Notes: generated by a model not told the origin, from the letters alone. Counted from the stretch's first letter, positions 32,390 to 41,168 are shown. The stretch is DNA of 64,000 nucleotides from Bailinhaonella thermotolerans (GCF_003594875.1 NZ_QZEY01000020.1:1-64000), one strand, 5' to 3'. Made by a program: numbers and translations.

Positions 32390-33721
32390 TCAGGGGGTGG
32401 CGGCCGTGACCGTGCCGGTGGTTCCGTCGATCGTGATGAGGGCGCCGTCGCGGAGCCTGCCGGTCGCGTCAGGGACGCCGAGCACGGCGGGGATGGCGCG
32501 CTCGCGCGCGACGATCGCGGCGTGGGACAGCACGCCGCCGGTCTCGGTGACGACGCCGGCGGCGATGCGCAGCAGCGGCGTCCAGGCGGGGTCGGTGAAG
32601 GGGCAGACGAGGATGTCGCCGGGCCGCACGCGCCCGAAGTCGCGCGGCCCCCGGACGATCCGCGCGGCCCCGGTCGCGGTCCCGTGGCTGCCCGGCGTCC
32701 CGCTGAGCGCGACGGCCGGGGCGTCCGGGGCGGTGGACGAGACGCCCGGGGCCGTGTTCGCGACCCCGGTGGCGGTGGCGGGAGTGTCCGAGGCGGTGGC
32801 GGAAGCGCCCGGGGCGGCGTCGCGTGCGGGCCTGCGCGGGAGCGCGGCCGTGATCGGCCGTGCCTGCAGGAGCCAGATACGGCCCCCGGCGATCGCCCAC
32901 TCGACGTCCTGCGGCCCCCCGAGCGCGGCTGCCACCTCGCCGCCCAGCCGGGCGAGCCGTACGGCGGCCGCGTCGTCGAGCGCCGGCCGTTCCCGGTCGG
33001 GGGCGGGGACGTCCAGGACGGCGAGCCGCCCGCCGCGCCGGTCGAGCCGGGTCCGCTTGTCCGCGACGGTGCGCGCGACCGTCCCGTCCCCGGCCACGCG
33101 GTAGGAGTCGGGGGTGACCGTGCCGCCGACGACGCTGGGCCCGAGACCCCAGGACGCCTCGATCTCGGTCTCCCCGCCCGGGGCGGAGGGCGTGAACATG
33201 ACGCCGGACACCTCGGCGTCCAGGTGGCGCTGCACGATGACGGCCATCAGCGGATCGCCGCCCGGCCCCCCGTCGTGCCCGGGCGCGTTGCGGTAGGCGA
33301 CGGCGCGGGGCGACACCAGCGAGGCCCAGCAGGCGCGCACGGCCCCGGCCACCTCGTCCGCCCCGCGCACGGCGAGGAAGCTCTCGTGCTGACCGGCCGC
33401 CGACGCCCGGCCCGTGTCCTCGCCCGAGGCCGACGACCGCACGGCCACCGGCACGTCGCCGATTTCGGCGAGCGCGCGTTCCAGCGCGCCGATGAGCGCG
33501 CCGGGGAGCGGGCGGGCCGCGATCGCCTGCCGTACCCGCGCGGGGTCGCCCGGCTCGCCCGTGAGCCGGCCGGGGTCCAGGTCGCCGGCGGCGGCGCGGT
33601 AGGCGGCGAACGGGAGGACGAAGCCACCGGGGACCGGCAGGCCCGCGCGGAGCAGCGCGCCGAGCGCCGCCGCCTTGCCGCCGCAGGTGGCGGCCTCGGC
33701 CTCGGAGAGGGGTACGATCAT
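32390..33721 (-). CDS. Two-domain PEP-utilizing protein (PPDK_N plus PEP-utilizer mobile domain)
   Basis: 443 residues. The N-terminal ATP-grasp domain (about 5-290) resembles the nucleotide half of PEP synthase (GGKAAALGALLRAGLPVPGGFV, VAVRSSASGEDT, QDVEWAIAGGRIWLLQARPI). A low-complexity Ala/Thr/Pro linker follows (about 300-340), then a swivelling domain with the phospho-His H400 (TGGVLSHAAIVARERAIPAVLG). The PEP/pyruvate barrel of PEP synthase is missing. Rifampicin phosphotransferases share these two domains but carry a further drug-binding domain that is absent here. It is divergent from two small regulators. Acceptor unknown. Confidence 0.85.
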   Translation of the reverse strand: MIVPLSEAEAATCGGKAAALGALLRAGLPVPGGFVLPFAAYRAAAGDLDPGRLTGEPGDPARVRQAIAARPLPGALIGALERALAEIGDVPVAVRSSASGEDTGRASAAGQHESFLAVRGADEVAGAVRACWASLVSPRAVAYRNAPGHDGGPGGDPLMAVIVQRHLDAEVSGVMFTPSAPGGETEIEASWGLGPSVVGGTVTPDSYRVAGDGTVARTVADKRTRLDRRGGRLAVLDVPAPDRERPALDDAAAVRLARLGGEVAAALGGPQDVEWAIAGGRIWLLQARPITAALPRRPARDAAPGASATASDTPATATGVANTAPGVSSTAPDAPAVALSGTPGSHGTATGAARIVRGPRDFGRVRPGDILVCPFTDPAWTPLLRIAAGVVTETGGVLSHAAIVARERAIPAVLGVPDATGRLRDGALITIDGTTGTVTAATP

Positions 33722-33734
33722 CCACCCTCGACTT

Positions 33735-33763
33735 TCAACGAGTCGTTGACAACAATTCGTTGA
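33735..33763. promoter_or_regulatory. TCAACGA/TCGTTGA operator cluster
   Basis: TCAACGA-G-TCGTTGA (33735-33749) is a perfect palindrome, and a further TCGTTGA lies at 33757-33763, 14 bp on. It sits between the PEP-utilizer start and the small helix-turn-helix gene, and TTGACA within it (33746-33751) could be a -35. Confidence 0.6.
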
Positions 33764-33772
33764 GTGTGCAGC

Positions 33773-34177
33773 ATGGACGGCGTGATACGCAAGCAGGACA
33801 TCAGCGGCGGCGCCGAGGCCGACCACGCCCAGGCCCGGCGCGAGCAGGACGCGCGCAAGCGCCTGCAGAGCCGGGGCGCGGACTCGCTCGACCCGCGCCC
33901 CTGGCGGCCCCCGCCCGCGCCCCCGTCGGCGGTGGACCTCGTGCAGTTCGCCGTCTGGCGCAACGCCGACCTGGACCCGGAGGACGTCCTGAGCGCGCTC
34001 GCCCTCCTGCCCGCCGCGCGCGCCGAGGTCGAGGGACTGGAGTCCGCCCTGCTGTTCATCGCCAGGAGCGGGGGCCTGACCTGGGCCCAGATCGCGCAGG
34101 CGATGGGCTTCAACTCGCCGCAGGCGTGCCAGCAGCACTTCGCCCGCCTGACGGCGCGACAGGACGCGGGCTCGTGA
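33773..34177 (+). CDS. Small helix-turn-helix DNA-binding protein
   Basis: 134 residues. The N-terminal half is charged and proline-rich; the C-terminal part (about 90-130) is a helix-turn-helix, LESALLFIARSGGLTWAQIAQAMGFNSPQACQQHFARL, as in actinobacterial proteins that accompany such PEP-utilizers. No ribosome-binding site is seen before the ATG, so the mRNA may be leaderless; a GTG three codons earlier is possible. It is coupled by GTGA to the next gene and probably binds the TCAACGA palindromes. Confidence 0.75.
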   Translation: MDGVIRKQDISGGAEADHAQARREQDARKRLQSRGADSLDPRPWRPPPAPPSAVDLVQFAVWRNADLDPEDVLSALALLPAARAEVEGLESALLFIARSGGLTWAQIAQAMGFNSPQACQQHFARLTARQDAGS

Positions 34178-34809
34178 CGGCCGGCTCCCCGCCCGCGCTG
34201 CTGGTGCTGCACGCCGTGCGCCTGTCCGGGTTCGCGGACACCCCGGTGATCGCGCGGCGATATGACCTGGGCGCGGCCGAGACCGAGGAGGCGCTGCTCG
34301 ACGCCGAGGCGTTCGGCTGGGTCGAGCGCACCGCCTTCGCCGGCACCGCCGGCTGGTCGCTGACCGAGCGGGGCCGGGCCGAGAACGAGCGCCTGCTCGC
34401 GGCCGAGCTCGCGAACACCGGCGGCGCCGACGAGGTCCACGCCGTCCACCGCGAGTTCCTGCCGCTCAACGCCCTCGTGCTGCGGGCCTGCACCGACTGG
34501 CAGCTCCGGCCCGCCGCCGGCGACCGGCTCGCCCCCAACGACCACTCCGACCCGGCCTGGGACGCCCGGGTCCTGCGGGAACTCGACGGCGTCGACCGCG
34601 CGCTCGCGCCGCTCGCGGCCCGGCTGGAGAGCGTCCTGCCCCGGTTCCGCGGCTACGACGACCGGTTCGCCGCGGCCCTGGCCCGGGCCCGGGCGGGGGA
34701 GGCCGCCTGGGTCGACAGCAGCGACGTCGACTCCTGCCACCGCGTCTGGTTCGAGCTCCACGAGGACCTCATCGCCACCCTCGGCCTGGACCGGAGCGAG
34801 GTGGCCTGA
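34174..34809 (+). CDS. Winged-helix regulator-like protein
   Basis: 211 residues. An N-terminal MarR/PadR-like winged helix (about 8-75; VLHAVRLSGFADTPVIARRYDLGAAETEEALLDAEAFGWVER...WSLTERGRAENERLLAAEL) is followed by a helical domain with DWQLRPAAGDRLAPNDHSDPAWDARVLREL. It is translationally coupled to the preceding helix-turn-helix gene. The three genes (PEP-utilizer, HTH, winged helix) look like one regulated unit. I do not know a characterised member. Confidence 0.75.
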   Translation: MTAGSPPALLVLHAVRLSGFADTPVIARRYDLGAAETEEALLDAEAFGWVERTAFAGTAGWSLTERGRAENERLLAAELANTGGADEVHAVHREFLPLNALVLRACTDWQLRPAAGDRLAPNDHSDPAWDARVLRELDGVDRALAPLAARLESVLPRFRGYDDRFAAALARARAGEAAWVDSSDVDSCHRVWFELHEDLIATLGLDRSEVA

Positions 34810-34825
34810 GGCCGCCCACCACGCG

Positions 34826-34869
34826 ACTCCGGCACCCCGGGCGCCATTGCGCACCCGGGGTGCCGGAGT
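34826..34869. terminator. Strong terminator hairpin
   Basis: Perfect 16-bp arms (34826-34841 and 34854-34869) with a 12-base loop, directly after the winged-helix gene and before the LacI promoter. Confidence 0.8.
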
Positions 34870-34883
34870 TATCCGCTTGTGAC

Positions 34884-34914
34884 TTGACCTGGGGTGTTTC
34901 GCCGGGAGTACAGT
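34884..34914 (+). promoter_or_regulatory. Promoter of the LacI-ADP-ribosylglycohydrolase operon
   Basis: TTGACC (34884-34889), a 19-base spacer and TACAGT (34909-34914). Transcription would begin about 34921, just before the two LacI operators. Confidence 0.5.
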
Positions 34915-34926
34915 GGCGACCACTCC

Positions 34927-34972
34927 GTAAACGTTTACAGCGGTTGCGGAGGAACGGACTGTAAACGTTTAC
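34927..34972. promoter_or_regulatory. Two identical LacI-type operators
   Basis: GTAAACGTTTAC, a perfect 12-bp palindrome of the LacI/GalR type, occurs at 34927-34938 and 34961-34972, 34 bp apart and upstream of the lacI start. The LacI protein probably represses the whole operon from here. Confidence 0.88.
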
Positions 34973-34996
34973 GGCTGTGGTGGAGGTGAGCCGGCG

Positions 34997-36016
34997 ATGG
35001 GCGAAGGGCCGACGATCGGGACGATCGCCGAGCGGGCCGGCGTCTCGACCGCCTCCGTGTCGCGGGTCCTCAACGGCCTGCCCACGCGGCCCGAGACCGT
35101 GCGCAAGGTGCTGGCCGCGGCCGACGAGCTGGGGTACGTCCCCAACTCGGCGGCCCGGTCGCTCAAGTCGCGGCGCAGCCACCAGGTGGCGTTCGCCATG
35201 GCCGACATCGGCAACCCGGTCTACCTGGAGATGGTCCGGGAGATCCAGCCGGTGCTGAAGGCCGCGGGCTACCGCCTGGTGCTGCACTCGACCGGCGCCG
35301 ACGTGGCCGAGGAGATCGAGGTGCTGCGCAGCCTCGGCGGACGGTACGCGGACGGGCTCATCCTGATCCCGCTGCGCCTGACCGCCGAGCTGGCCGCCGC
35401 CATCTCCGCCGCCCGCGCCCCGGTCGTGGTCATCGGCTCCGTGCCCGAGGAAGCCGGGGTGGACAACGTCCGCACCGACTCGCGCCTCGGCGTGCGGCTC
35501 GCCCTCGACCACCTGTACGCCCTGGGACGGCGGCGCATCGCGTTCGTCAACGGCCCGCTCGACACGGTGCCCGGCGCCGCCCGCGCCGCGGCCTACCGTG
35601 ACGCGCTGGCCGCGCTCGGCCTGCCGTACGACGAGAAGCTCGTCGAGGTCGGCGACTTCTACCGGGCCGAGGGCGCGGCGGCCGTACGGCGGCTGCTGGC
35701 CAAGGGCCCGGACGTGGACGCGATCATGTGCGCCAACGACCTGATCGCGCTCGGCGCGCTCGACGTGCTGCGCGAGGCCGGGCTGCGGGTGCCCGAGGAC
35801 GTCGCCGTGGCCGGGATGGACGACACGGACCTGGCGGCCGGGGCCTGGCCGCCCATCACGAGCGTGTCGCTGGGATCGGCCGAGCGCGGCCGGCGGGCCG
35901 CCGAGCTGCTGCTCGCGCGGCTCGCCGACGACGCGTCGGCGAAGGCGCCCCGAAAGGTCGTCTCCGTCCGGCCCGAACTGGTGATCCGCGCCTCGACGAA
36001 GGGAGGGACGAGGTGA
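34997..36016 (+). CDS. LacI family regulator
   Basis: 339 residues: the LacI helix-turn-helix and hinge (TIGTIAERAGVSTASVSRVLNGLPTRPETVRKVLAAADELGYVPNSAARSLKSRRS) and a periplasmic-binding-protein-like effector domain (FAMADIGNPVYLEMVREIQPVLKAAGYRLVL...AIMCANDLIALGALDVLREAGLRVPEDVAVAGMDD). GGAGGTGAG precedes the ATG. It heads an 11-gene operon and has twin palindromic operators upstream. The inducer is probably the imported sugar or its breakdown product. Confidence 0.93.
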   Translation: MGEGPTIGTIAERAGVSTASVSRVLNGLPTRPETVRKVLAAADELGYVPNSAARSLKSRRSHQVAFAMADIGNPVYLEMVREIQPVLKAAGYRLVLHSTGADVAEEIEVLRSLGGRYADGLILIPLRLTAELAAAISAARAPVVVIGSVPEEAGVDNVRTDSRLGVRLALDHLYALGRRRIAFVNGPLDTVPGAARAAAYRDALAALGLPYDEKLVEVGDFYRAEGAAAVRRLLAKGPDVDAIMCANDLIALGALDVLREAGLRVPEDVAVAGMDDTDLAAGAWPPITSVSLGSAERGRRAAELLLARLADDASAKAPRKVVSVRPELVIRASTKGGTR

Positions 36017-36948
36017 CGACCACGTTGGAGGCCCCGCCCCGCAAGGCCCCGCGGGCCCGTTCCCGCGGGACGGGCGGCGGGCGCGGGCGGCGGGAGATCC
36101 TGCTGCTGATGCTGCCGGCCCTGGTGCCGGTGCTGGTGTTCAGCGTGGGGCCGCTGCTGTACGGCATCTACCTGGCGTTCACCGACGCCCGCTCCGGCCG
36201 CAACGCCGAGGTGTCGTTCACCGGGCTGGAGAACTTCGGCGACCTGCTCGGCGACGGAGACTTCTGGTCCTCGTTCCGCATCGGCCTGATCTGGGCCGTC
36301 TCGGTGACGGTGCTGCAGTTCCTCGCCTCGCTCGGGCTGGCGCTGCTGCTCAACCAGAACCTGCGGCTGCGCGGCCTGGCCCGGGTGCTCGCGCTGGTCC
36401 CGTGGGCGATGCCGCCGGTCGTGATCGGCCTGATGTGGCGGCTCGTCTACCACCCCAACGCCGGCATCCTGAACGCCACGCTCCAGGACCTGGGCCTGAT
36501 CTCGCACAACGTCGACTGGCTCAACGACTTCAGCATCGCGCTCCCGGCGGTGATCGTCGTCGGTGTCTGGACCGGCATGCCGCAGACCACGGTCGTGCTG
36601 CTGGCCGCGCTGCAGGGCGTGCCGAAGGAGCTGTACGAGGCCGTGCACGTGGACGGCGCGGGGACCTGGCGGCGGTTCTGGAACATCACCCTGCCGCAGC
36701 TCCGCCCGGTGATCGTGGCGATCACCTCGCTCGACTTCGTGTGGAACATCAACCAGTTCGGCCTGGTGTACGTGCTGACGCAGGGCGGGCCCGGGGGCCG
36801 TACCCGGCTGCCGATGCTGTTCGCCTACGAGGAGGCGTTCCGCTACGGCTTCTTCGGCTACGCCGCCGCGCTCGGCGTCGCGATCGTCATCGTCGTGCTC
36901 GCGGTGCTCGGCGTCTACCTGTGGCGGCAGATGAGGGAGGCGGACTGA
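36013..36948 (+). CDS. Sugar ABC transporter permease (MalF-like)
   Basis: 311 residues with six membrane helices after a basic cytoplasmic N-terminus. The ATPase-docking EAA loop reads ELYEAVHVDGAGTWRRFWNITLPQLRP. It belongs to the carbohydrate-uptake CUT1 class. GTG start overlapping the lacI stop. No ATPase gene is in the operon, so it presumably uses a shared MsiK-type ATPase as other actinomycete CUT1 systems do. Confidence 0.92.
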   Translation: MTTTLEAPPRKAPRARSRGTGGGRGRREILLLMLPALVPVLVFSVGPLLYGIYLAFTDARSGRNAEVSFTGLENFGDLLGDGDFWSSFRIGLIWAVSVTVLQFLASLGLALLLNQNLRLRGLARVLALVPWAMPPVVIGLMWRLVYHPNAGILNATLQDLGLISHNVDWLNDFSIALPAVIVVGVWTGMPQTTVVLLAALQGVPKELYEAVHVDGAGTWRRFWNITLPQLRPVIVAITSLDFVWNINQFGLVYVLTQGGPGGRTRLPMLFAYEEAFRYGFFGYAAALGVAIVIVVLAVLGVYLWRQMREAD

Positions 36949-37775
36949 TGAAAGCCGTGTCGCTGGTCGGGCGGTACGCCGCGCTGATCGCGTACCTGGT
37001 CTTCCTGGCGTTCCCGCTCGTGTGGCTGCTGTCCACCTCGCTCAAGCCGCCGCGCGAGATGGTCTCGCTGCACCCGGAGTGGATCCCGGACAGCCCGACG
37101 CTGGCGAACTTCGCCGAGGCGTTCAGCGAGCAGGACATCGCCGGCTCCGCCGTGCGCAGCCTGGTCGTGGCGGTGTTCACGGCGCTGCTGACGGTCGTGC
37201 TCGCGCTGCCCGCGGCGTACGCGCTGGCCCGCTACCGCTCGACGATCAACAAGATCGCCATCGGGTGGGTGCTGGTGAGCCAGGTGTTCCCGTTCATCCT
37301 GATCATCATCCCGCTGTTCATGGTGCTGCGGCGGCTGGAGCTGGCCAACACGCTGGCCGGGCTCACGGTCGTGCACGTCACGTTCGTGCTGCCGTTCGCG
37401 CTGTGGATGCTCCAGGGGTATGTCCGCGCGGTGCCGCGCGAGCTGGAGGAGGCCGCGGCCGTGGACGGGGCGGGCCGGCTGCGCGCGCTCCTGTCCGTGG
37501 TCGCCCCGCTGCTCGCGCCCGGCGTCGTCGCGACGCTCCTCTTCGCCTTCATCTCGTCCTGGAACGAGTTCCTCTTCGCCCTGGTCGTGCTGAAGGACCC
37601 CGACGTGGCGACCCTGCCGCTGACGCTCGTGAAGTTCACGGGCGCGGAGGGCGTCGTCCGGCTCGGGCCGCTCGCCGCCGCGTCGTTGCTGGCGACGATC
37701 CCGAGCCTGCTGTTCTTCGCGTTCATCCAGCGCCGTCTCAAGTCCGGCCTCATGGCCGGCGCAGTCAAGGGCTAG
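36948..37775 (+). CDS. Sugar ABC transporter permease (MalG-like)
   Basis: 275 residues with six membrane helices: YLVFLAFPLVWLLSTSLKPPREM at the N-terminus and the EAA loop ELEEAAAVDGAGRLRALLSVVAPLLAPG. It overlaps the MalF-like gene by one base (TGATG). It is the second half of the CUT1 membrane channel. Confidence 0.92.
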   Translation: MKAVSLVGRYAALIAYLVFLAFPLVWLLSTSLKPPREMVSLHPEWIPDSPTLANFAEAFSEQDIAGSAVRSLVVAVFTALLTVVLALPAAYALARYRSTINKIAIGWVLVSQVFPFILIIIPLFMVLRRLELANTLAGLTVVHVTFVLPFALWMLQGYVRAVPRELEEAAAVDGAGRLRALLSVVAPLLAPGVVATLLFAFISSWNEFLFALVVLKDPDVATLPLTLVKFTGAEGVVRLGPLAAASLLATIPSLLFFAFIQRRLKSGLMAGAVKG

Positions 37776-37803
37776 GCGTAAGCCGCCCGTTCAGGAGGTG
37801 TCC

Positions 37804-39126
37804 ATGCGTCGCAGCGTCAAGACCGCCATGGCGGTCGCCGTCGCCGCGGTCCTCGGCCTGTCCGCCGGTTGCGGCAGCGAGGGCGGCGGAGGCGCGGCCG
37901 GGTCCGGCTCCGGGGAGTCCGTGAAGCTGCGGTTCCTCAGCCTGGCCTGGCAGAAGGAGTCCCTCGCCGCCAACAAGGCGCTCGTCGAGGAGTGGAACAA
38001 GGCCAACCCCAAGATCCAGGTGGAGTACGTCCAGGGGAGCTGGGACAACGTCAACGACCAGCTCGTCACCGCCTTCGAGGCCGGGGACCCGCCGGACGTC
38101 ATCCACAACGACTCGCCCGCCCTGGCCGGGTTCGCCGGCCGCGGGTACCTGAGCGACCTGTCCAAGACGCTCCCGGCCGAGCTGAAGAGCGACATCCCGC
38201 AGGCCGCCTGGGACACCGTGACGTTCTCCGACGGCAAGGGCGGCCAGGGCGTGTACGGCGTGCCGTTCCTGCAGGAGTCGCAGGTCATCCTGGCCAACAA
38301 GAAGCTGCTGGAGGAGGCCAAGGTCCGCATCCCGACCACCGAGGAGCCCTGGACCTGGGACGAGTTCTCCGAGATCGCCAAGAAGCTCACCAAGCCCGGC
38401 AAGACCTTCGGCGCCGCGTGGGCGCTGAAGTCGCCGGTCAACCGGGTGCTCAACCTGTCGCTGAACTTCGGCGGCACCTTCTTCCAGGACAACGGCGGCA
38501 AGACGACCGTCAAGGTCGGCCCAGAGGAGAAGGAGGTGCTTCAGCGCATCCACGACCAGCTCCACAAGGACAAGTCCGCCGACCCGTCCGCGCTCGGCAT
38601 GGGCGGCGCCGACCCGCTGCCGGCGTTCTTCGCGGGCAAGTACGCCCTGCTCCCGGCCGGCGTCTTCATGCGCCAGCAGGTCGTCGAGCAGGCCCCCGAG
38701 GGCTTCGAGTGGATCACCATCCCGCCGCTCAAGGGCCAGACCGCCCAGCAGGGCGCGGTCTCGCAGACCCTCTCGGTCGCCGCTGACAGCAAGCACCAGG
38801 AGGAGGCGATGAAGTTCATCTCCTTCTTCCTGAACGGCCCGAACCAGGCCAAGCTGGCCAAGGGCGACTGGCTCGTGCCCACCAGCCAGTCCGCCGCCAA
38901 GGACCCCTCGCTGACCACCGAGGAGAACGGCTGGGCGGTCGCCGCCGCGTCGGCCAAGAACCTCGTCGTCGCGCCGTACCTGAAGGTCAACGGCTTCGAC
39001 GAGTGGAAGAGCAAGGTGGCCACCCCCACCCTCCAGCAGTACTTCGCCAACAAGATCAGCCTCGACGAGGCGGCGAAGAAGCTGGTGGACGAGGGCAACA
39101 AGGTGCTGGAGCGGTACCAGCGGTGA
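37804..39126 (+). CDS. Sugar ABC transporter substrate-binding lipoprotein
   Basis: 440 residues. A signal peptide ends in the lipobox LSAGC (19-23), so the mature protein is anchored through C23 outside the membrane. The rest is a type I/II solute-binding fold of the MalE/UgpB class (LRFLSLAWQKESLAANKALVEEWNKANPKIQVEYVQGSWDNVNDQLVTAFEAGDPPDV). AGGAGGTGTCC gives an ideal ribosome-binding site for the ATG at 37804. The substrate is unknown; from context it is likely a ribosylated compound. Confidence 0.93.
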   Translation: MRRSVKTAMAVAVAAVLGLSAGCGSEGGGGAAGSGSGESVKLRFLSLAWQKESLAANKALVEEWNKANPKIQVEYVQGSWDNVNDQLVTAFEAGDPPDVIHNDSPALAGFAGRGYLSDLSKTLPAELKSDIPQAAWDTVTFSDGKGGQGVYGVPFLQESQVILANKKLLEEAKVRIPTTEEPWTWDEFSEIAKKLTKPGKTFGAAWALKSPVNRVLNLSLNFGGTFFQDNGGKTTVKVGPEEKEVLQRIHDQLHKDKSADPSALGMGGADPLPAFFAGKYALLPAGVFMRQQVVEQAPEGFEWITIPPLKGQTAQQGAVSQTLSVAADSKHQEEAMKFISFFLNGPNQAKLAKGDWLVPTSQSAAKDPSLTTEENGWAVAAASAKNLVVAPYLKVNGFDEWKSKVATPTLQQYFANKISLDEAAKKLVDEGNKVLERYQR

Positions 39127-40070
39127 CCCCCTCACGGAGCCGCGCGCGCGGGTGCCTCCTCGGCCTGGCGGTCGGGGACGCGCTCGGGCGCCCGGCCGAG
39201 AACCTCACCCCCGGGCAGATCGAGGCCCGCTGGGGCCGGCTGACGGAGATCGAGCCGGGCGGCGGGACCGACGACACCGAGTACACCATCTTCGCCGCGT
39301 CGCTCCTGACCCGGCACGGCGGGGCGCTGACGCCCGAGGACGTCGTGGCGGCCTACCGCGAGCAGATCCTGCCGTACGCCGGCGGCCCGATGAAGGGGGC
39401 CGGATTCTCCGAGCGCGGCGCCGTGCAGGCGATGCGGCGCGGGTTCGCCCCGCCGCTGACCGGCCGGTGGCACCCGCACGGCTGGTCCGACGGCCTGGCC
39501 ATGCGGGCCGCGCCGTACGGGATCTTCGCGACGGGGAACCCGGCCGAGGCGGCGCGCCTGGTCGCCGTGGACGGGTCGGTGAGCAACGCCGGCGAGGGCG
39601 TCCACGGGGGCGCGGCCGTCGCCGCGGCGGTGGCCGTGGCCATGACCGGCGCCCCCGTGGACGAGGTGGTCGCGGCGGGGATCGACGCGGTGCCCGCCGA
39701 CTCCTGGACCGGGCGGAACCTGCGGGCCGTCGCGGACGGCGGCGACCCCGCGGGCGTGATCGCCGTCCACTACCCGTGGACCGACCTCGCCCCGGAGGCC
39801 GTCGCGCTGGCCTTCCACGCCTACCTGGCGGGCGGCGGCGAGGTGTTCGAGAGCGTCACCACCGCCGCCAACCTGGGCCGGGACGCCGACACGACCGCCG
39901 CCATCGCGGGCGCGCTCGCGGGGGCCGGCCGCGGGGAGGAGGGCGTGCCCGAGCGCTGGCGGGCCGAGATCGGCCCGGCCTCCGGGAAGTGCCTGCCCGC
40001 GGTCGCCGGGAGACACGTGCGCGACGTGGCCGACGAGCTCGTCCAGGCCGCTTCCAGAGAAAGGGGATAG
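39123..40070 (+). CDS. ADP-ribosylglycohydrolase family protein 1
   Basis: 315 residues of the DraG/ARH fold. Metal-site signatures are complete: GLAVGDALGRPAE near the N-terminus, TDDT at 49-52, and GRDADTT at 252-258. The family cleaves N- or O-glycosidic bonds of ADP-ribosyl groups with two Mg ions; several homologs are thought to act on other ribosides. The GTG start overlaps the binding-protein stop, so it is co-translated with the importer. Confidence 0.92.
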   Translation: MTPSRSRARGCLLGLAVGDALGRPAENLTPGQIEARWGRLTEIEPGGGTDDTEYTIFAASLLTRHGGALTPEDVVAAYREQILPYAGGPMKGAGFSERGAVQAMRRGFAPPLTGRWHPHGWSDGLAMRAAPYGIFATGNPAEAARLVAVDGSVSNAGEGVHGGAAVAAAVAVAMTGAPVDEVVAAGIDAVPADSWTGRNLRAVADGGDPAGVIAVHYPWTDLAPEAVALAFHAYLAGGGEVFESVTTAANLGRDADTTAAIAGALAGAGRGEEGVPERWRAEIGPASGKCLPAVAGRHVRDVADELVQAASRERG

Positions 40071-40073
40071 ACG

Positions 40074-41168
40074 GTGCCATCGGGGGACAGGGCGGATAGA
40101 GTCCGCGGCGCCTTCATCGGCCTGGCGATCGGCGACGCGGCGGGCTGGCCCGCCGTACGGCACCGCTCGCTGGTCATGGCGCCGTGGAGCCGCCGCCTGC
40201 GCCGCGAGCTCGACGTCTTCGCCGAGGAACACCAGGTCACCACGTTGCCGGTGCCGTTCGCGCTCAACCTCCCGGTCGAGCCGCTGGCGGTCGGCCCCTC
40301 CGACGACGCCGAATGGCTCGCCTGGACGGCCCTCCGCCTCGCCGAGGCCCGCGACGGGGCCGCGCCCGGCCGCGAGGCCGACGACGGCGGCTCCCCTGCG
40401 CCGTACCGGATGCCCGGGATCGGCGGCGAGCGGTGGCTCGCGGGCTACCGGGACCTGGCCGGGCGGGACGACCTGCGGGTGCGCATCTCGGTGCGCAACG
40501 CGCTGGACAACCTGGGGCGCGGCGTGGAGCCCCCGGCGAGCGGGCACGACAACCCGCACTTCTTCGACGACGCGGCGGCCGTGCGCGCCGTGGCGTTCGG
40601 CGCCGGGCACACCGACCCGGTGGCCGCCGCCCGCGCCGACGCCGTGATCACCAACGCGGAGGACGGCGTGCACGGCGCCGCCGCGATCGCCGCCGCCGTC
40701 GCGCTGCTCGCGGGCGGCGCGACGGTGGGGGAGGCCGTGGACGCGGCGGTCGCCGAGCTGCCCGAGGGCGGTGTGATCAGGCACGCCGTGCTCACCGCGC
40801 TCGACGCGGCCCGCGCGGCGGGCGGCGCGTTCGCCGCGGTGCCCGCGCTCGACGCCGCCCTCGACGACCACGTCTACAGCTACGGCGTGAGCGCGGCCCA
40901 GACCGTGGCCGTCGCGCTCGCGCTCACCGACGCCTCGCGGGGCCGGCTGGCCGAGGCGGTGCCGGCCGCCGCGTGCCTGCCCGCCTTCGCCGACTCCGCC
41001 CCCGCCCTGACCGGGGCGCTCACCGGGGCCGCCACCGGATACGCCGCGCTGCCCGAGGGCTGGCGGGAGACGGCCCGCCCGCTGCTCGGGTGCGGCCTGC
41101 CCGACCTGGCCGGCGCGGACCTGCTCGCCATCGCGGACCGACTCATTGGAGGAGAACGCTCATGCTGA
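40074..41168 (+). CDS. ADP-ribosylglycohydrolase family protein 2 (degenerate metal site)
   Basis: 364 residues of the same family (GAFIGLAIGDAAGWPA; NAEDGVHGAAAIAAAVALL). Two metal motifs depart from the rule: TDDT is SDDAEW, and the C-terminal GxDxDT reads FADSAPALTGALTGAATG. The protein may be inactive, use one metal, or serve as a partner of the other three. GTG start three bases after the first copy; it overlaps the third by 7 bp. Confidence 0.85.
   Translation: MPSGDRADRVRGAFIGLAIGDAAGWPAVRHRSLVMAPWSRRLRRELDVFAEEHQVTTLPVPFALNLPVEPLAVGPSDDAEWLAWTALRLAEARDGAAPGREADDGGSPAPYRMPGIGGERWLAGYRDLAGRDDLRVRISVRNALDNLGRGVEPPASGHDNPHFFDDAAAVRAVAFGAGHTDPVAAARADAVITNAEDGVHGAAAIAAAVALLAGGATVGEAVDAAVAELPEGGVIRHAVLTALDAARAAGGAFAAVPALDAALDDHVYSYGVSAAQTVAVALALTDASRGRLAEAVPAAACLPAFADSAPALTGALTGAATGYAALPEGWRETARPLLGCGLPDLAGADLLAIADRLIGGERSC

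Noticed and set aside
32390-33721. Calling the PEP-utilizer a rifampicin phosphotransferase because rox is in the window
   Set aside because: It is half the expected length, lacks the middle drug-binding domain, and has no rifamycin-associated element upstream.
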